From NCBI RefSeq assembly GCF_900406815.1, contig NZ_OVCN01000002.1:1-64000 (forward strand): a stretch of DNA of 64,000 bases. Direction: 5' to 3'. The stretch comes from Acinetobacter haemolyticus. Lineage in GTDB: Bacteria > Pseudomonadota > Gammaproteobacteria > Pseudomonadales > Moraxellaceae. The notes under the pieces were generated by a model that saw only the letters and a program-made list of their open reading frames with translations, did no database searches and was not told the origin of the DNA. This document shows positions 50,013-58,389 of this stretch, in pieces; the stretch's first letter is position 1; every line of letters begins with the position of its first letter. The position numbers and the translations under genes were made by a program.

Positions 50013-50549
50013 TTAGTTTATAAACTTTATTGATGCGTTCATGTACTGAGGATTTTTTAACAATCGACTCAATAAGAACACATGCCATTGTTGATTATGT
50101 TGGTGGAAATACCCCTGACAATAGTCTTTTAATTTACTGTCTAGCTCATTACTTTGAGAAAAAAAACTCTTTTTATTGAAGTGTTGAATTCCCAAGACCT
50201 GATCAACGACCAACCCCACATAATGATCTTGATGGCTAATACAAATTACTTTTTGTGTCGGAGAAAATTGACTTCGCTGATCTGAAATAAAATGTGATAA
50301 ATCAGTCACTGAAAGTAATCTTCCGCGGATATTTGCCAAACCACGCACCCACGCCTGAGTATTCGGTACAGGTGTATATTTTGGAGGATAAATCACCTCT
50401 GAAATTTCCCCCAATGGTGCAACAAAATATTGCCCTAACATCTCAAATGCAATACCAGACCAACGGCTGACTTCATTTTGAGTTGCAGTATATTGCTTGT
50501 TACCTCGCTTGGATAAACGAAGCAACTCGATAAATCCGTTTGCTGCCAT
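50013..50549 (-). CDS. pilI: PilI: CheW-like adaptor
   Basis: The 178-residue product is a CheW-domain adaptor expected to link PilJ to ChpA. Typical CheW features are AFEMLGQYFVAPLGEISEVI near residues 32-51, PVPNTQAWVRGLANIRGRLLSVTDLSHFI near 60-88 (quoted in part), and VGLVVDQVLGIQHF near 107. It is third in the pil-chp operon. Confidence 0.92.
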   Translation of the reverse strand: MAANGFIELLRLSKRGNKQYTATQNEVSRWSGIAFEMLGQYFVAPLGEISEVIYPPKYTPVPNTQAWVRGLANIRGRLLSVTDLSHFISDQRSQFSPTQKVICISHQDHYVGLVVDQVLGIQHFNKKSFFSQSNELDSKLKDYCQGYFHQHNQQWHVFLLSRLLKNPQYMNASIKFIN

Positions 50550-50597
50550 ACTCTATCCCGTTATTACGTCATGAGAGGCTCATAGTGAGCGAACCAA

Positions 50598-50960
50598 TTA
50601 ACTTAATAGCTGTTTAATCACATCAATAAGCTGTTGCTCATCTACTGGCTTGGTCAAATAATCACTTGCCCCTTGACGCTTACCCCATACACGATCCGTC
50701 GCTTGGTCTTTGGTACTTACAATCACAACAGGAATATGTTGTGTATCTTTCGCCTTACTGATCTGACGTGTTGCTTGGAAGCCATTCATTCCTGGCATGA
50801 CAACATCCATAAGCACTAAATCAGGCAATTCAGCTTGTGCCATTGTTACCCCATCAGCACCATTGGTTGCTTCTAAAACTTCATAACCGTGTTTAGTTAA
50901 AATTTCTCTAAAGCGAAATGTTTCAGTAGGTGAATCATCTACAATAAGAATACGAGCCAT
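50598..50960 (-). CDS. pilH: PilH: CheY-like response regulator
   Basis: The product has 120 residues and is a lone receiver domain with no output domain. The acidic pocket is IVDDSP at 5-10, the phospho-acceptor Asp sits in LVLMDVVMPGMNG near 51, and the Lys is in YLTKPVDEQQ near 103. In type IV pilus systems PilH tunes or drains the signal from PilG and is linked to pilus retraction. It begins after pilG with 22 bases between. Confidence 0.93.
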   Translation of the reverse strand: MARILIVDDSPTETFRFREILTKHGYEVLEATNGADGVTMAQAELPDLVLMDVVMPGMNGFQATRQISKAKDTQHIPVVIVSTKDQATDRVWGKRQGASDYLTKPVDEQQLIDVIKQLLS

Positions 50961-50982
50961 TTTTTCCTCAATTTTTTAAATT

Positions 50983-51366
50983 TTATGCGCTAACATGGTT
51001 ACGGATAGCACTCAACAGCTCATCCTTACTAAATGGCTTCGTTAAATATTCATCTGACCCCACAACTCGCCCTTTTGCTTGATCAAATAAACCATCTTTG
51101 CTTGAAAGCATAATGACAGGAATATTTTGATAATTTAATGAATTCTTGATCAATGCACAGGTTTGATAACCGTCTAAACGCGGCATCATAATATCCACAA
51201 AAACGATATCGGGATTTGCTTCAGCAATTTTTGATAATGCTTCGAAACCGTCAACTGCAGTAATTACTTCACAACCTTCACGTTGTAACAAGGTCTCAGC
51301 TGTACGACGAATCGTTTTTGAATCGTCAATCACCATCACCTTTAAATTCTGAAATTTATCTTCCAT
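50983..51366 (-). CDS. pilG: PilG: CheY-like response regulator
   Basis: This 127-residue receiver domain has VMVIDDSKTIRRTAE near residues 10-24, the phosphorylated Asp in IVFVDIMMPRLDGYQT near 56 and the Lys in EYLTKPFSKDELL near 107. PilG is the main output regulator promoting pilus extension and, in Pseudomonas, cAMP signalling. It is the first gene of the operon, starting after GGCGGA; about 277 bases lie upstream before the divergent secreted-protein gene. Confidence 0.93.
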   Translation of the reverse strand: MEDKFQNLKVMVIDDSKTIRRTAETLLQREGCEVITAVDGFEALSKIAEANPDIVFVDIMMPRLDGYQTCALIKNSLNYQNIPVIMLSSKDGLFDQAKGRVVGSDEYLTKPFSKDELLSAIRNHVSA

Positions 51367-51643
51367 TTAATTGTTCCGCCCCATTCACTCAATACACATT
51401 GTGGTTGGTTTAATTTGTTTTATACAGTTTGATATTTTTAACATATCTTTACTTGCATTATCAACGAAGTTTTTTGAACCAACCTATCAGTTTCCCAGAA
51501 CAATCGTAAGTAGTTCACACTTTTAATTAAATTCCTATTTTTTTTGCATTCTAACTATTTTTAATTGTATAAATAACCACTAATATACAATTGATTATTA
51601 TTTAAAAATAAGTGTTTTAGTTAACTTTTTTACGGGAGATGTA

Positions 51644-52300
51644 ATGACTGGTTCGTTAAAGTACGCTTTCCGCGTTAGCCAGCTTAAAACGATGACTTGC
51701 ATTTACATTTGCTCATTTTCCCTATTAGTACTCATTTGCACTTCTACCCTTGCTTCCACCGATCCAGCCAAAGCAGTTTGGTATCGCTATTATGATAGTA
51801 ATGGTGTTGCCAATGTCAGCACATCTGTTTCACCCGATCATATTCGTCATGGATACGAAGCGCTTGATCGAAATATGCAAGTGATTAGGCGTAACCGCCC
51901 TTATAATGCGGCTGTGGATGCACAACAATCTGTACAAAGAGAAGCTTTAGCTCGCCAAAGAGAACAGGATTTACGGTTAAAACGAGCTTATGGTAGTTCT
52001 CAGATTGCCACTGCAAAAAGAAACCAGATTCTAGAAAATTTAAAAAAACAATTGAATTATCAACAAGAACAACTCCAGCAATTGCAAAGTGATAAAATTC
52101 GATTTAAACGTCAGGAAATGGAATATCACCGCAAAGGGCAAGCGGTTCCAGCACAGCTCAAGAGTAATCTTGCAAACAATACGCAGAATATTGAAAGTGT
52201 CAAAAAAACGGTTGAAAGTCTCCGAAATGCGTATCAAAAAACAGATTACGAATACACAGATATCATTTATCGACTCAAAAAACTCGAATCAAATCAATAA
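51644..52300 (+). CDS. Secreted coiled-coil protein, DUF4124-like N-terminus
   Basis: The product has 218 residues with an N-terminal hydrophobic segment (CIYICSFSLLVLICTSTLAS, near 18-37) that looks like a signal peptide or anchor. WYRYYDSNGVANVSTSVSPD near 46-65 resembles a DUF4124 start. Residues 85-215 are Gln/Lys/Glu-rich and predicted coiled coil. GGGAG lies before the ATG, supporting this start. It diverges from the Pil-Chp operon and is not known to be part of it. Confidence 0.75.
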   Translation: MTGSLKYAFRVSQLKTMTCIYICSFSLLVLICTSTLASTDPAKAVWYRYYDSNGVANVSTSVSPDHIRHGYEALDRNMQVIRRNRPYNAAVDAQQSVQREALARQREQDLRLKRAYGSSQIATAKRNQILENLKKQLNYQQEQLQQLQSDKIRFKRQEMEYHRKGQAVPAQLKSNLANNTQNIESVKKTVESLRNAYQKTDYEYTDIIYRLKKLESNQ

Positions 52301-52502
52301 TCACACAATAAATCCAATCTATTTTTGTCTTATAAATAACAAGAATTTCGCTAGCCCCCCCATGGATTTAGAAAGCTGATACGAGTTTTTACTGCGCCAA
52401 ATCCCTTGATTCATGTCATAATGCCTGCTAGTTCAAATGTAGGTGAGCAGTATTGACTGATGTTCACCATTTTTAATTACACTTAACTTTAGGACAGTTT
52501 CC

Positions 52503-54218
52503 ATGCGCGCAAGCCGCTTTTTATTTGCAACGTTAAGAGAAACCCCAAATGATGCTGAGGTTATTTCTCATCAGCTCATGTTACGTGCGGGGATGATCCG
52601 TAAACTCGCTTCTGGCTTATACTCTTGGTTGCCCATGGGAACACGTGTTTTAAAGAAAGTAGATGCGATTGTCCGTGAGGAAATGAATCGTTCTGGCGCA
52701 TTAGAAGTCTTTATGCCAGTGACCCAACCTGCCGCATTATGGGAAGAGTCTGGTCGTTTTGAACAATATGGCCCTGAATTACTACGCTTCAAAGATCGTC
52801 ACGATAACGATTTTGTGCTTGGCCCTACCCATGAAGAAGTCATCACAGATTTAGCGCGTAATGAATTAAAGAGCTATAAACAACTTCCTTTGAATTTTTA
52901 TCAAATTCAGACCAAATTCCGTGATGAAATTCGACCACGATTTGGTGTAATGCGTTCTCGTGAATTCATTATGAAAGACGCTTATTCTTTCCACGCAAAT
53001 CAAGAATCATTGCAAGAAACATATGATGTAATGTATGACACTTATAGTCGTATCTTTAGCCGCCTCGGATTGGACTTCCGTCCTGTGCAAGCGGATACAG
53101 GCTCTATTGGTGGATCAGCATCTCATGAGTTTCATGTCCTTGCTGCAAGTGGTGAAGATGATATCGCCTTTTCCACTGAGTCAGACTACGCCGCAAACGT
53201 CGAAATGGCTGAAGCAGTTTTAGTGGGTGAACGCGCTGCTGCGACCCAAAATTTTGCTTTAGTCGACACACCAAATCAAAAAACCATCGCTGATGTTTGC
53301 CAATTCCTCAATGCCGATGCGAAACAATCTGTAAAAGCATTATTGGTACAGGGTGTTGTTGATGAAGCAGGCAATACACCAATCGTGGCATTATTCTTAC
53401 GTGGCGATCACGAGCTAAATGAAATCAAAGCTGAAAAACATCCTTTGATTGCAGCACCATTAACTTTTGCAACTGAAGCACAATTGCAAAAATATGGCTT
53501 AACTGCTGGTTTCTGTGGTCCACAAGGTTTGGTTGAAAAAGGCTTAACCGTGATTGTAGACCGGGCTGCATCTGTATTATCTGACTTTATTGCTGGTGCA
53601 AATGAAGTTGATAAACACGCAACTGGTATAAACTGGGATCGTGATGCAACATTTACAGAGGTTTATGACCTTCGTAATGTAGTTGAGGGTGATCCATCTC
53701 CTGATGGTAAAGGCACTTTGCAAATTAAGCGTGGTATCGAAGTTGGTCATATCTTCCAACTGGGTACGAAATATTCTGAAGCTTTGGGTTGTAAAGTACT
53801 GGGTGAAGATGGCAAACCATTTACCGTGACTATGGGCTGTTATGGTATTGGCGTGACTCGTGTGGTTGCAGCAGCAATTGAACAGAACTTCGATGATAAA
53901 GGTATTATTTGGCCACAAACAATTGCACCCTTCGATGTTGCCATAGTTCCGATGAATGCGCATAAATCACCACGCACGGTAGAAGCAGCTGAAGCACTTT
54001 ATGCTGAACTACAAGCACTAGGTTATGATGTGTTACTTGATGATCGCAATGAGCGTCCAGGCGTTAAATTCTCTGATCTTGAATTGATGGGTATTCCTCA
54101 TCGTATTGTAATCGGCGAGAAAGGTCTAGATGCTGGTACTTTTGAGTACAAAGGTCGTCGTGATGCTGAAGCAAGTAACCTCGATAAAGAAGCGTTATTC
54201 GCAAAACTCGCTCGCTAA
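52503..54218 (+). CDS. proS: Prolyl-tRNA synthetase
   Basis: ProS charges tRNA(Pro). The 571-residue product is the bacterial class II type: N-terminal [40 protein letters not shown] (quoted in part), motif 2 in [20 protein letters not shown] near 148-167, a YbaK-type editing insertion near 225-400 ([24 protein letters not shown]), motif 3 [17 protein letters not shown] near 443 and an anticodon-binding domain at the C-terminus. Monocistronic with a terminator. Confidence 0.97.
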   Translation: MRASRFLFATLRETPNDAEVISHQLMLRAGMIRKLASGLYSWLPMGTRVLKKVDAIVREEMNRSGALEVFMPVTQPAALWEESGRFEQYGPELLRFKDRHDNDFVLGPTHEEVITDLARNELKSYKQLPLNFYQIQTKFRDEIRPRFGVMRSREFIMKDAYSFHANQESLQETYDVMYDTYSRIFSRLGLDFRPVQADTGSIGGSASHEFHVLAASGEDDIAFSTESDYAANVEMAEAVLVGERAAATQNFALVDTPNQKTIADVCQFLNADAKQSVKALLVQGVVDEAGNTPIVALFLRGDHELNEIKAEKHPLIAAPLTFATEAQLQKYGLTAGFCGPQGLVEKGLTVIVDRAASVLSDFIAGANEVDKHATGINWDRDATFTEVYDLRNVVEGDPSPDGKGTLQIKRGIEVGHIFQLGTKYSEALGCKVLGEDGKPFTVTMGCYGIGVTRVVAAAIEQNFDDKGIIWPQTIAPFDVAIVPMNAHKSPRTVEAAEALYAELQALGYDVLLDDRNERPGVKFSDLELMGIPHRIVIGEKGLDAGTFEYKGRRDAEASNLDKEALFAKLAR

Positions 54219-54235
54219 TCGAAATTTAAGATGTA

Positions 54236-54266
54236 AAAAAGCCGTTTCAATGAAACGGCTTTTTAT
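54236..54266. terminator. Bidirectional terminator between proS and the yegP-like gene
   Basis: AAAGCCGTTTC and GAAACGGCTTT form the stem with a four-base loop, with A and T tails on the two sides. Confidence 0.9.
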
Positions 54267-54273
54267 TGAGAGA

Positions 54274-54609
54274 TTAGACGGTAGTATCCTTGATCGTTTC
54301 TGATGAACCATTATTTTTTACCGATTCAACTCCTTTATCACGTGATTGTTCACTCGCATACAATTGGCTGGTACCAATAATCTGATGATTCGCTGCTTTA
54401 AGATTAAAATAAGGTTTATCATTTTTAGAAGTTAAGCGTTCATAACGTGTATCATCTGAACTATTCTTTTGCACAGATGCAATACCATTCATCGCTGAAG
54501 CTTTGGCCTTGTACAACTCACTCGTTAAAATGACCTCGCCATTGCCTGCCTTGAGTGTAAAACGGTATTGCCCATCACTTGCCTGACTTACTTCGAACCA
54601 TCCTGCCAT
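54274..54609 (-). CDS. YegP-like protein, two DUF1508 repeats
   Basis: The 111-residue protein has two DUF1508 units: YRFTLKAGNGEVILTSELYKAKASAMNGIASVQKNS at about 15-50 and YFNLKAANHQIIGTSQLYASEQSRDKGVESVKNNG at about 67-101 (quoted in part), each with the G..I..S..Y.....G..SV pattern. The family is small, cytosolic and of unknown function; E. coli YegP is the same size. Confidence 0.88.
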   Translation of the reverse strand: MAGWFEVSQASDGQYRFTLKAGNGEVILTSELYKAKASAMNGIASVQKNSSDDTRYERLTSKNDKPYFNLKAANHQIIGTSQLYASEQSRDKGVESVKNNGSSETIKDTTV

Positions 54610-54721
54610 AAGGACCTCTATTTATTGGAGTTAGTTTTGATTGTTATACTCATCCAATATAGATCAGCATTTGCTGTTTAAGAAGATTAAATTTTGTTCA
54701 ATTTTGGTAAGTGATGTAACT

Positions 54722-54752
54722 AAAAAAAGAGCATTTACATGCTCTTTTTTCA
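54722..54752 (-). terminator. Terminator of the yjdM-like gene
   Basis: AAAAAAAGAGCAT and ATGCTCTTTTTT form a stem just beyond the stop codon of the minus-strand gene at 54762. Confidence 0.85.
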
Positions 54753-54761
54753 GTGTTCGGA

Positions 54762-55106
54762 TTAAACTTTTTTAACAAATTCAGATTTAAGTTTCATCGC
54801 ACCAACCCCATCAATTTTACAATCAATGTTATGACCATCACTGGCGTCAGGTACTAAACGAATACTTTTAACTTTTGTTCCAACTTTAACAACTGAAGAT
54901 GAACCTTTGATTTTCAAATCTTTAATTACAGTCACACTATCCCCATCTGCTAGAACATTGCCATTTGCGTCCTTAATAATTTCTTCTAATTCAGCAGTCT
55001 GACTCTCCCCTTCTTTCCACTCATGTGAGCACTCAGGACAAATGAATAAGTCACCATCTTGATAAGTATATTCTGATTGGCATTGTGGGCAATTTGGAAA
55101 AGACAT
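54762..55106 (-). CDS. yjdM: YjdM/PhnA-like zinc-ribbon protein
   Basis: The 114-residue product has an N-terminal zinc ribbon with two Cys pairs (CPQCQ at 6-10 and CPECS at 25-29) and a C-terminal domain with [25 protein letters not shown] near 50-74, the PhnA/YjdM pattern. The gene was once linked to phosphonate use, but that role is not established. The ATG at 55106 is chosen over a TTG four codons upstream. Confidence 0.93.
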   Translation of the reverse strand: MSFPNCPQCQSEYTYQDGDLFICPECSHEWKEGESQTAELEEIIKDANGNVLADGDSVTVIKDLKIKGSSSVVKVGTKVKSIRLVPDASDGHNIDCKIDGVGAMKLKSEFVKKV

Positions 55107-55267
55107 AAAAAATCTCAAAAACTCTATTATGATCCATAGCCTTTATTTTTCAAAATTTACCCTTCATTCTTTTTCCACATTTAAGTTTATATTTTTACTC
55201 TGAAAATTCGATCAAGTTTTTCATTTTCAGCTATTACACTGTTCAACTGATAAGTAATTTGAATCTC

Positions 55268-55714
55268 TTATTGGTCAGGTATATCAGCTTGGACCAATAA
55301 ACTTAATAAATATAATGATTCTTGCCAACCCAAATAGCAGGCTTCAACAGGGATTACATCTGGAATATCTTCTTGAGTGATATTGACTTCAGTACCAACC
55401 ATGACTGGTTTCAATTCAATCGTAACCTGAATATCTCCAGCCAAATTCGGATCATCAAATTTATCGATATAACGGAGTAATTCATTTGGAACAAGCTCAA
55501 GATAAGTACCACTGAATGAATGTACCTGACCCGTTGAGAAATTTGTAAATGATATCTTATATGTTCCGTCTTTTTGCGGTTCCAAATGGTGAACCTTGGC
55601 TGTAAACCCATGAGGTGCCATCCATTTAACTAAAGCATCCGGATCTAAGAAGGCTTTAAAGACTCGTTCTGCTGGTGCTCTGAACACTTGATGTAGTTTC
55701 ACTGTGCCTGTCAT
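55268..55714 (-). CDS. SRPBCC/AHSA1-family protein
   Basis: The 148-residue protein is a START/AHSA1-like fold. FRAPAERVFKAFLDPDALVKWMAPHGF near residues 11-37 and GTYLELVPNELLRYIDKF near 69 are typical, as is the C-terminal helix with GWQESLYLL. No catalytic residues are known in this group; members bind small hydrophobic ligands or act as co-chaperones. The partner is unknown. It diverges from ygfZ. Confidence 0.88.
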   Translation of the reverse strand: MTGTVKLHQVFRAPAERVFKAFLDPDALVKWMAPHGFTAKVHHLEPQKDGTYKISFTNFSTGQVHSFSGTYLELVPNELLRYIDKFDDPNLAGDIQVTIELKPVMVGTEVNITQEDIPDVIPVEACYLGWQESLYLLSLLVQADIPDQ

Positions 55715-55901
55715 TTTTATTCTCCAATATCAATATTATTTTGCTCTTTAGGCTGCTCATCACAATCGTTATACAAAGATGAAGCGATCTATTATTCATT
55801 TCAGCATGAATATCAACATTCATAAGCTGCTTTTTTGTGAAAAATGGCGCAAAATAACCATTCTTATTTTAATGATCAGAATGCAGCTTTAGGATTGATC
55901 T

Positions 55902-56624
55902 ATGAACCAACTTGCTTTTACTGCTTTTAGCTTAAATGGTGTAGATGCACAAAAATTCTTACAAGGTCAAGTCACTGTCCATGTTGAACGATTGGTTGAG
56001 AATGAAAGCCGTTATACTGCAATTTGTGATTTAAAGGGGCGTATTCACTTTGGTCTATGGATCAAAAAAATAAATTCAGAAAGTTTTGAGCTGGTTACCA
56101 CGCAGGATCAAGCAGAAGAATTTGCCAAACATATTCGTAAGTTCGGTGCATTTTCCAAAATGAAGTTAGAGGAAATGAATGCTGTTTATCCAACGATCAA
56201 TGGTATTCAAACTGATTTTTCTAATTCAGAAACTGATATCAATACATGGCAAGTTCAAGCAATTCAATCTGGGCAAGCATGGATCACTCAAACGACTGAA
56301 CACCTATTTCAGCCCCAAGAATTACGTCTACATCAGCGTGAAGGGGTACACTTTGATAAAGGTTGTTATCTCGGACAAGAAATTGTGGCTCGTCTTTGGT
56401 TTAAAGCTAAACCAAAACATTGGTTACATTTAATTCAGGGGAAAGAGGCAGCACCCGCTCCTGCTACACAACTGAGTAAAGATGTTGAAGTGGTCAATAG
56501 TATAGCTTACGAAGGTGGCTATCTAGCTTTAGTGATTGCCAAACCAACTGCTTTGCAAGAACTAGATGTCAATATTTTAGACTTACCTGAACCACTGAAT
56601 GGTGATGTGGCGAGACCAAGTTAA
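55902..56624 (+). CDS. ygfZ: YgfZ-like folate-binding Fe-S assembly protein (short form)
   Basis: YgfZ helps build or repair some [4Fe-4S] enzymes, using folate. The signature KGCYLGQEIVARLWF is present near residues 153-167. The product has 240 residues, about 80 fewer than the E. coli protein, because the middle part of the GcvT-like fold is shortened. The N-terminus FSLNGVDAQKFLQGQVTVHV is intact. No frameshift is visible, so this is a short family member rather than a broken gene. Confidence 0.87.
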   Translation: MNQLAFTAFSLNGVDAQKFLQGQVTVHVERLVENESRYTAICDLKGRIHFGLWIKKINSESFELVTTQDQAEEFAKHIRKFGAFSKMKLEEMNAVYPTINGIQTDFSNSETDINTWQVQAIQSGQAWITQTTEHLFQPQELRLHQREGVHFDKGCYLGQEIVARLWFKAKPKHWLHLIQGKEAAPAPATQLSKDVEVVNSIAYEGGYLALVIAKPTALQELDVNILDLPEPLNGDVARPS

Positions 56625-56715
56625 TCTATTGTTAAAAACAGGACTGTAAGCTAAAATTCAAAACTCATGTGTTATCGCGGCTGCTGAACCCGATTAATTC
56701 ATGAGTTTTTTAATA

Positions 56716-56949
56716 ATGGATGATTTACCGCAACAACGCACGCGAGCTTGGAGACGAAAGAAAAAGTTCCATTTCAGAGGTCGAGACTGTCGGCATACTT
56801 CTCTTTTGTGGAAACCCCAGAAAAAATGGAAGTACTTGTGTACCCGTCAAGATAAACTCGCTCGCTCAAAAAAATTAGGAATTGAATATCCTCGAGTTTC
56901 TAAAATGAAGAATCTAATTGAATCCCGTTTTAATTATTGGACACTATAA
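56716..56949 (+). CDS. Arg/Lys-rich small protein, overlaps next gene
   Basis: The 77-residue product is very basic (RTRAWRRKKKFHFRGRD) with two cysteines and no signal peptide; it may bind nucleic acid. I do not recognise a family. The ATG at 56716 is preferred to ATG 56701 because MDDLPQQRTRAW is a more usual soluble start, but neither has a clear ribosome site. Its end overlaps the start of the downstream LMW-PTP-like gene by 13 bases, implying coupling. Confidence 0.5.
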   Translation: MDDLPQQRTRAWRRKKKFHFRGRDCRHTSLLWKPQKKWKYLCTRQDKLARSKKLGIEYPRVSKMKNLIESRFNYWTL

Positions 56950-57272
56950 CCCTGAACTTTTTATTCATCTGTAGTCGTAATCAATGGCGTAGTCCAACTG
57001 CTGAACGCATCTTTGCACAAGGGTATGGTCTCCATACCCGATCAGCTGGTACCAGCCGCCACGCTAAACATACAGTTTCGATCAAAGATATACTTTGGGC
57101 TGATCAAATCTTTGTGATGGAAATACGACATAAGCAACAAATTAAAGAGAAATTCTCTAAACAGCTCATGAATAAGAAAGTGTTTGTTTTAGATATCCCT
57201 GATAATTATCAATATATGGATTCTGATCTAATTGAATTACTACAACTCACGATGCAACGTTATATAGAATAA
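56937..57272 (+). CDS. Small LMW protein-tyrosine-phosphatase-like protein
   Basis: The 111-residue product has the phosphatase loop CSRNQWRSPTAE near residue 12, matching C(X)5R-S with a nearby TAE, as in low-molecular-weight protein tyrosine phosphatases. It is about 40 residues shorter than the usual enzymes, and instead of the usual DPY acid loop there is DIPDNYQYMD near residue 93. The start codon is TTG, overlapping the upstream gene. Activity is uncertain; arsenate-reductase-like or phosphatase roles are both possible. Confidence 0.7.
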   Translation: MDTITLNFLFICSRNQWRSPTAERIFAQGYGLHTRSAGTSRHAKHTVSIKDILWADQIFVMEIRHKQQIKEKFSKQLMNKKVFVLDIPDNYQYMDSDLIELLQLTMQRYIE

Positions 57273-57501
57273 CGTTAGCGTTTATTGCCTCATTCATTTT
57301 CTCTCCATATATTCTTCATGGCAATTCCATAAAGAATAGCCATATATCATTGTTTTTATGAATTTTAATGGCACAATAATAGAAATTAAAAAACCTTTTT
57401 CTGGCACAATACGTACAAAATCATTATTTACATTCTCCACGAAACTTTTATGATGTGGGGATTAAGTTATTTTCTGCTGTTTACAAAGGATTGGAGCAGA
57501 A

Positions 57502-58329
57502 ATGAAGGAAAGGAAAAAAATGATGAAAAAGTTGCTCATTGCCAGTTTAATGATCGTTGCAAGCCATTCAACATTGGCAGCAGACAACAAAACAACCAAC
57601 AAGTCTGATGTTTTTGCAAAAGCAACCCAACTCTACGAAGCAAAAAATTATCCTGCAGCATTTGCAGAAATGCAGCGTCTTGCAGAATCAGGAAATGCTC
57701 AAGCGATCTATAATCTTGGCTCCATGACCCAGCATGGTCAAGGTACCAATAAAGACGAAAAGAAAGCACTGCAATATTACCAAGATGCTTCCAATAAAGG
57801 TTTCGGGAAAGCGAGTTTTGTCATTGCCCAAGCCTATCGTCAAGGTAATTTAGGTTTAAGCAAAGACACTCAGAAATTTAAAGAGTACCTCGATAAAGCA
57901 TCCAAACAGGGATCCGAAGAAGCAATTGTGGAAATCGCAACTTTATTATTTGCTCAAGGTAAACCTGAGACAGATCAAATTGCAATTCGCCAACTTAGAC
58001 CATTAATTCAGAAGAATTACTATCCTGCGATGCACATCCGAGCGATTTATGACCTTGGACAAGGGGTTAAAAATAAGAATCCTGTAACGCGTCAACAAGC
58101 GATTAAGAGCATTCAATCTCTTGCTGAAAAAGGTTACGCTCCTTCTTTGATGGCATTAGGTAATATGCTAGCAAATGGCGATATTATTCAGCAAAATCTA
58201 CCTGAGGCAAAAAAGATTTTTACTGAACTTGCGAGACAAGGTATACCTCAAGCTAAAGAGTCTTTAGCGAAGGTAGAACAGATCGAGGCTCAGAAGAAAC
58301 AAGCTAAAGCATCGACTTCAAAACCATAA
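57502..58329 (+). CDS. Sel1-repeat (TPR-like) exported protein
   Basis: The 275-residue product has a signal peptide (KKLLIASLMIVASHSTLAA) and several Sel1-like repeats: AEMQRLAESGNAQAIYNLGSMTQHGQG near 58-84, YYQDASNKGFGKASFVIAQAYRQG near 92-115, LDKASKQGSEEAIVEIATLL near 130 and IQSLAEKGYAPSLMALGNMLANGD near 205-228 (quoted in part). Such solenoids mediate protein contacts in the envelope. Two starts are plausible: 57502 with GGAG at six bases, and ATG 57520 with AGGA. The pairing partner is not evident. Confidence 0.82.
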   Translation: MKERKKMMKKLLIASLMIVASHSTLAADNKTTNKSDVFAKATQLYEAKNYPAAFAEMQRLAESGNAQAIYNLGSMTQHGQGTNKDEKKALQYYQDASNKGFGKASFVIAQAYRQGNLGLSKDTQKFKEYLDKASKQGSEEAIVEIATLLFAQGKPETDQIAIRQLRPLIQKNYYPAMHIRAIYDLGQGVKNKNPVTRQQAIKSIQSLAEKGYAPSLMALGNMLANGDIIQQNLPEAKKIFTELARQGIPQAKESLAKVEQIEAQKKQAKASTSKP

Positions 58330-58341
58330 CCTCTTCTTCAA

Positions 58342-58381
58342 ATCACCAAATACCTTCTGTTTCGGCAAGGTATTTGGTGAT
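58342..58381. terminator. 15-base-pair hairpin between convergent genes
   Basis: ATCACCAAATACCTT and AAGGTATTTGGTGAT are perfectly complementary across a ten-base loop. There is no T tract, but the position between two stop codons (58329 and 58390) suits a bidirectional terminator. Confidence 0.7.
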
Positions 58382-58389
58382 CGCTATGC

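Noticed and set aside
55902..56624. ygfZ as a truncated pseudogene
   Set aside because: The frame is intact, the KGCYLGQE motif and both ends are present; it is a short family member.
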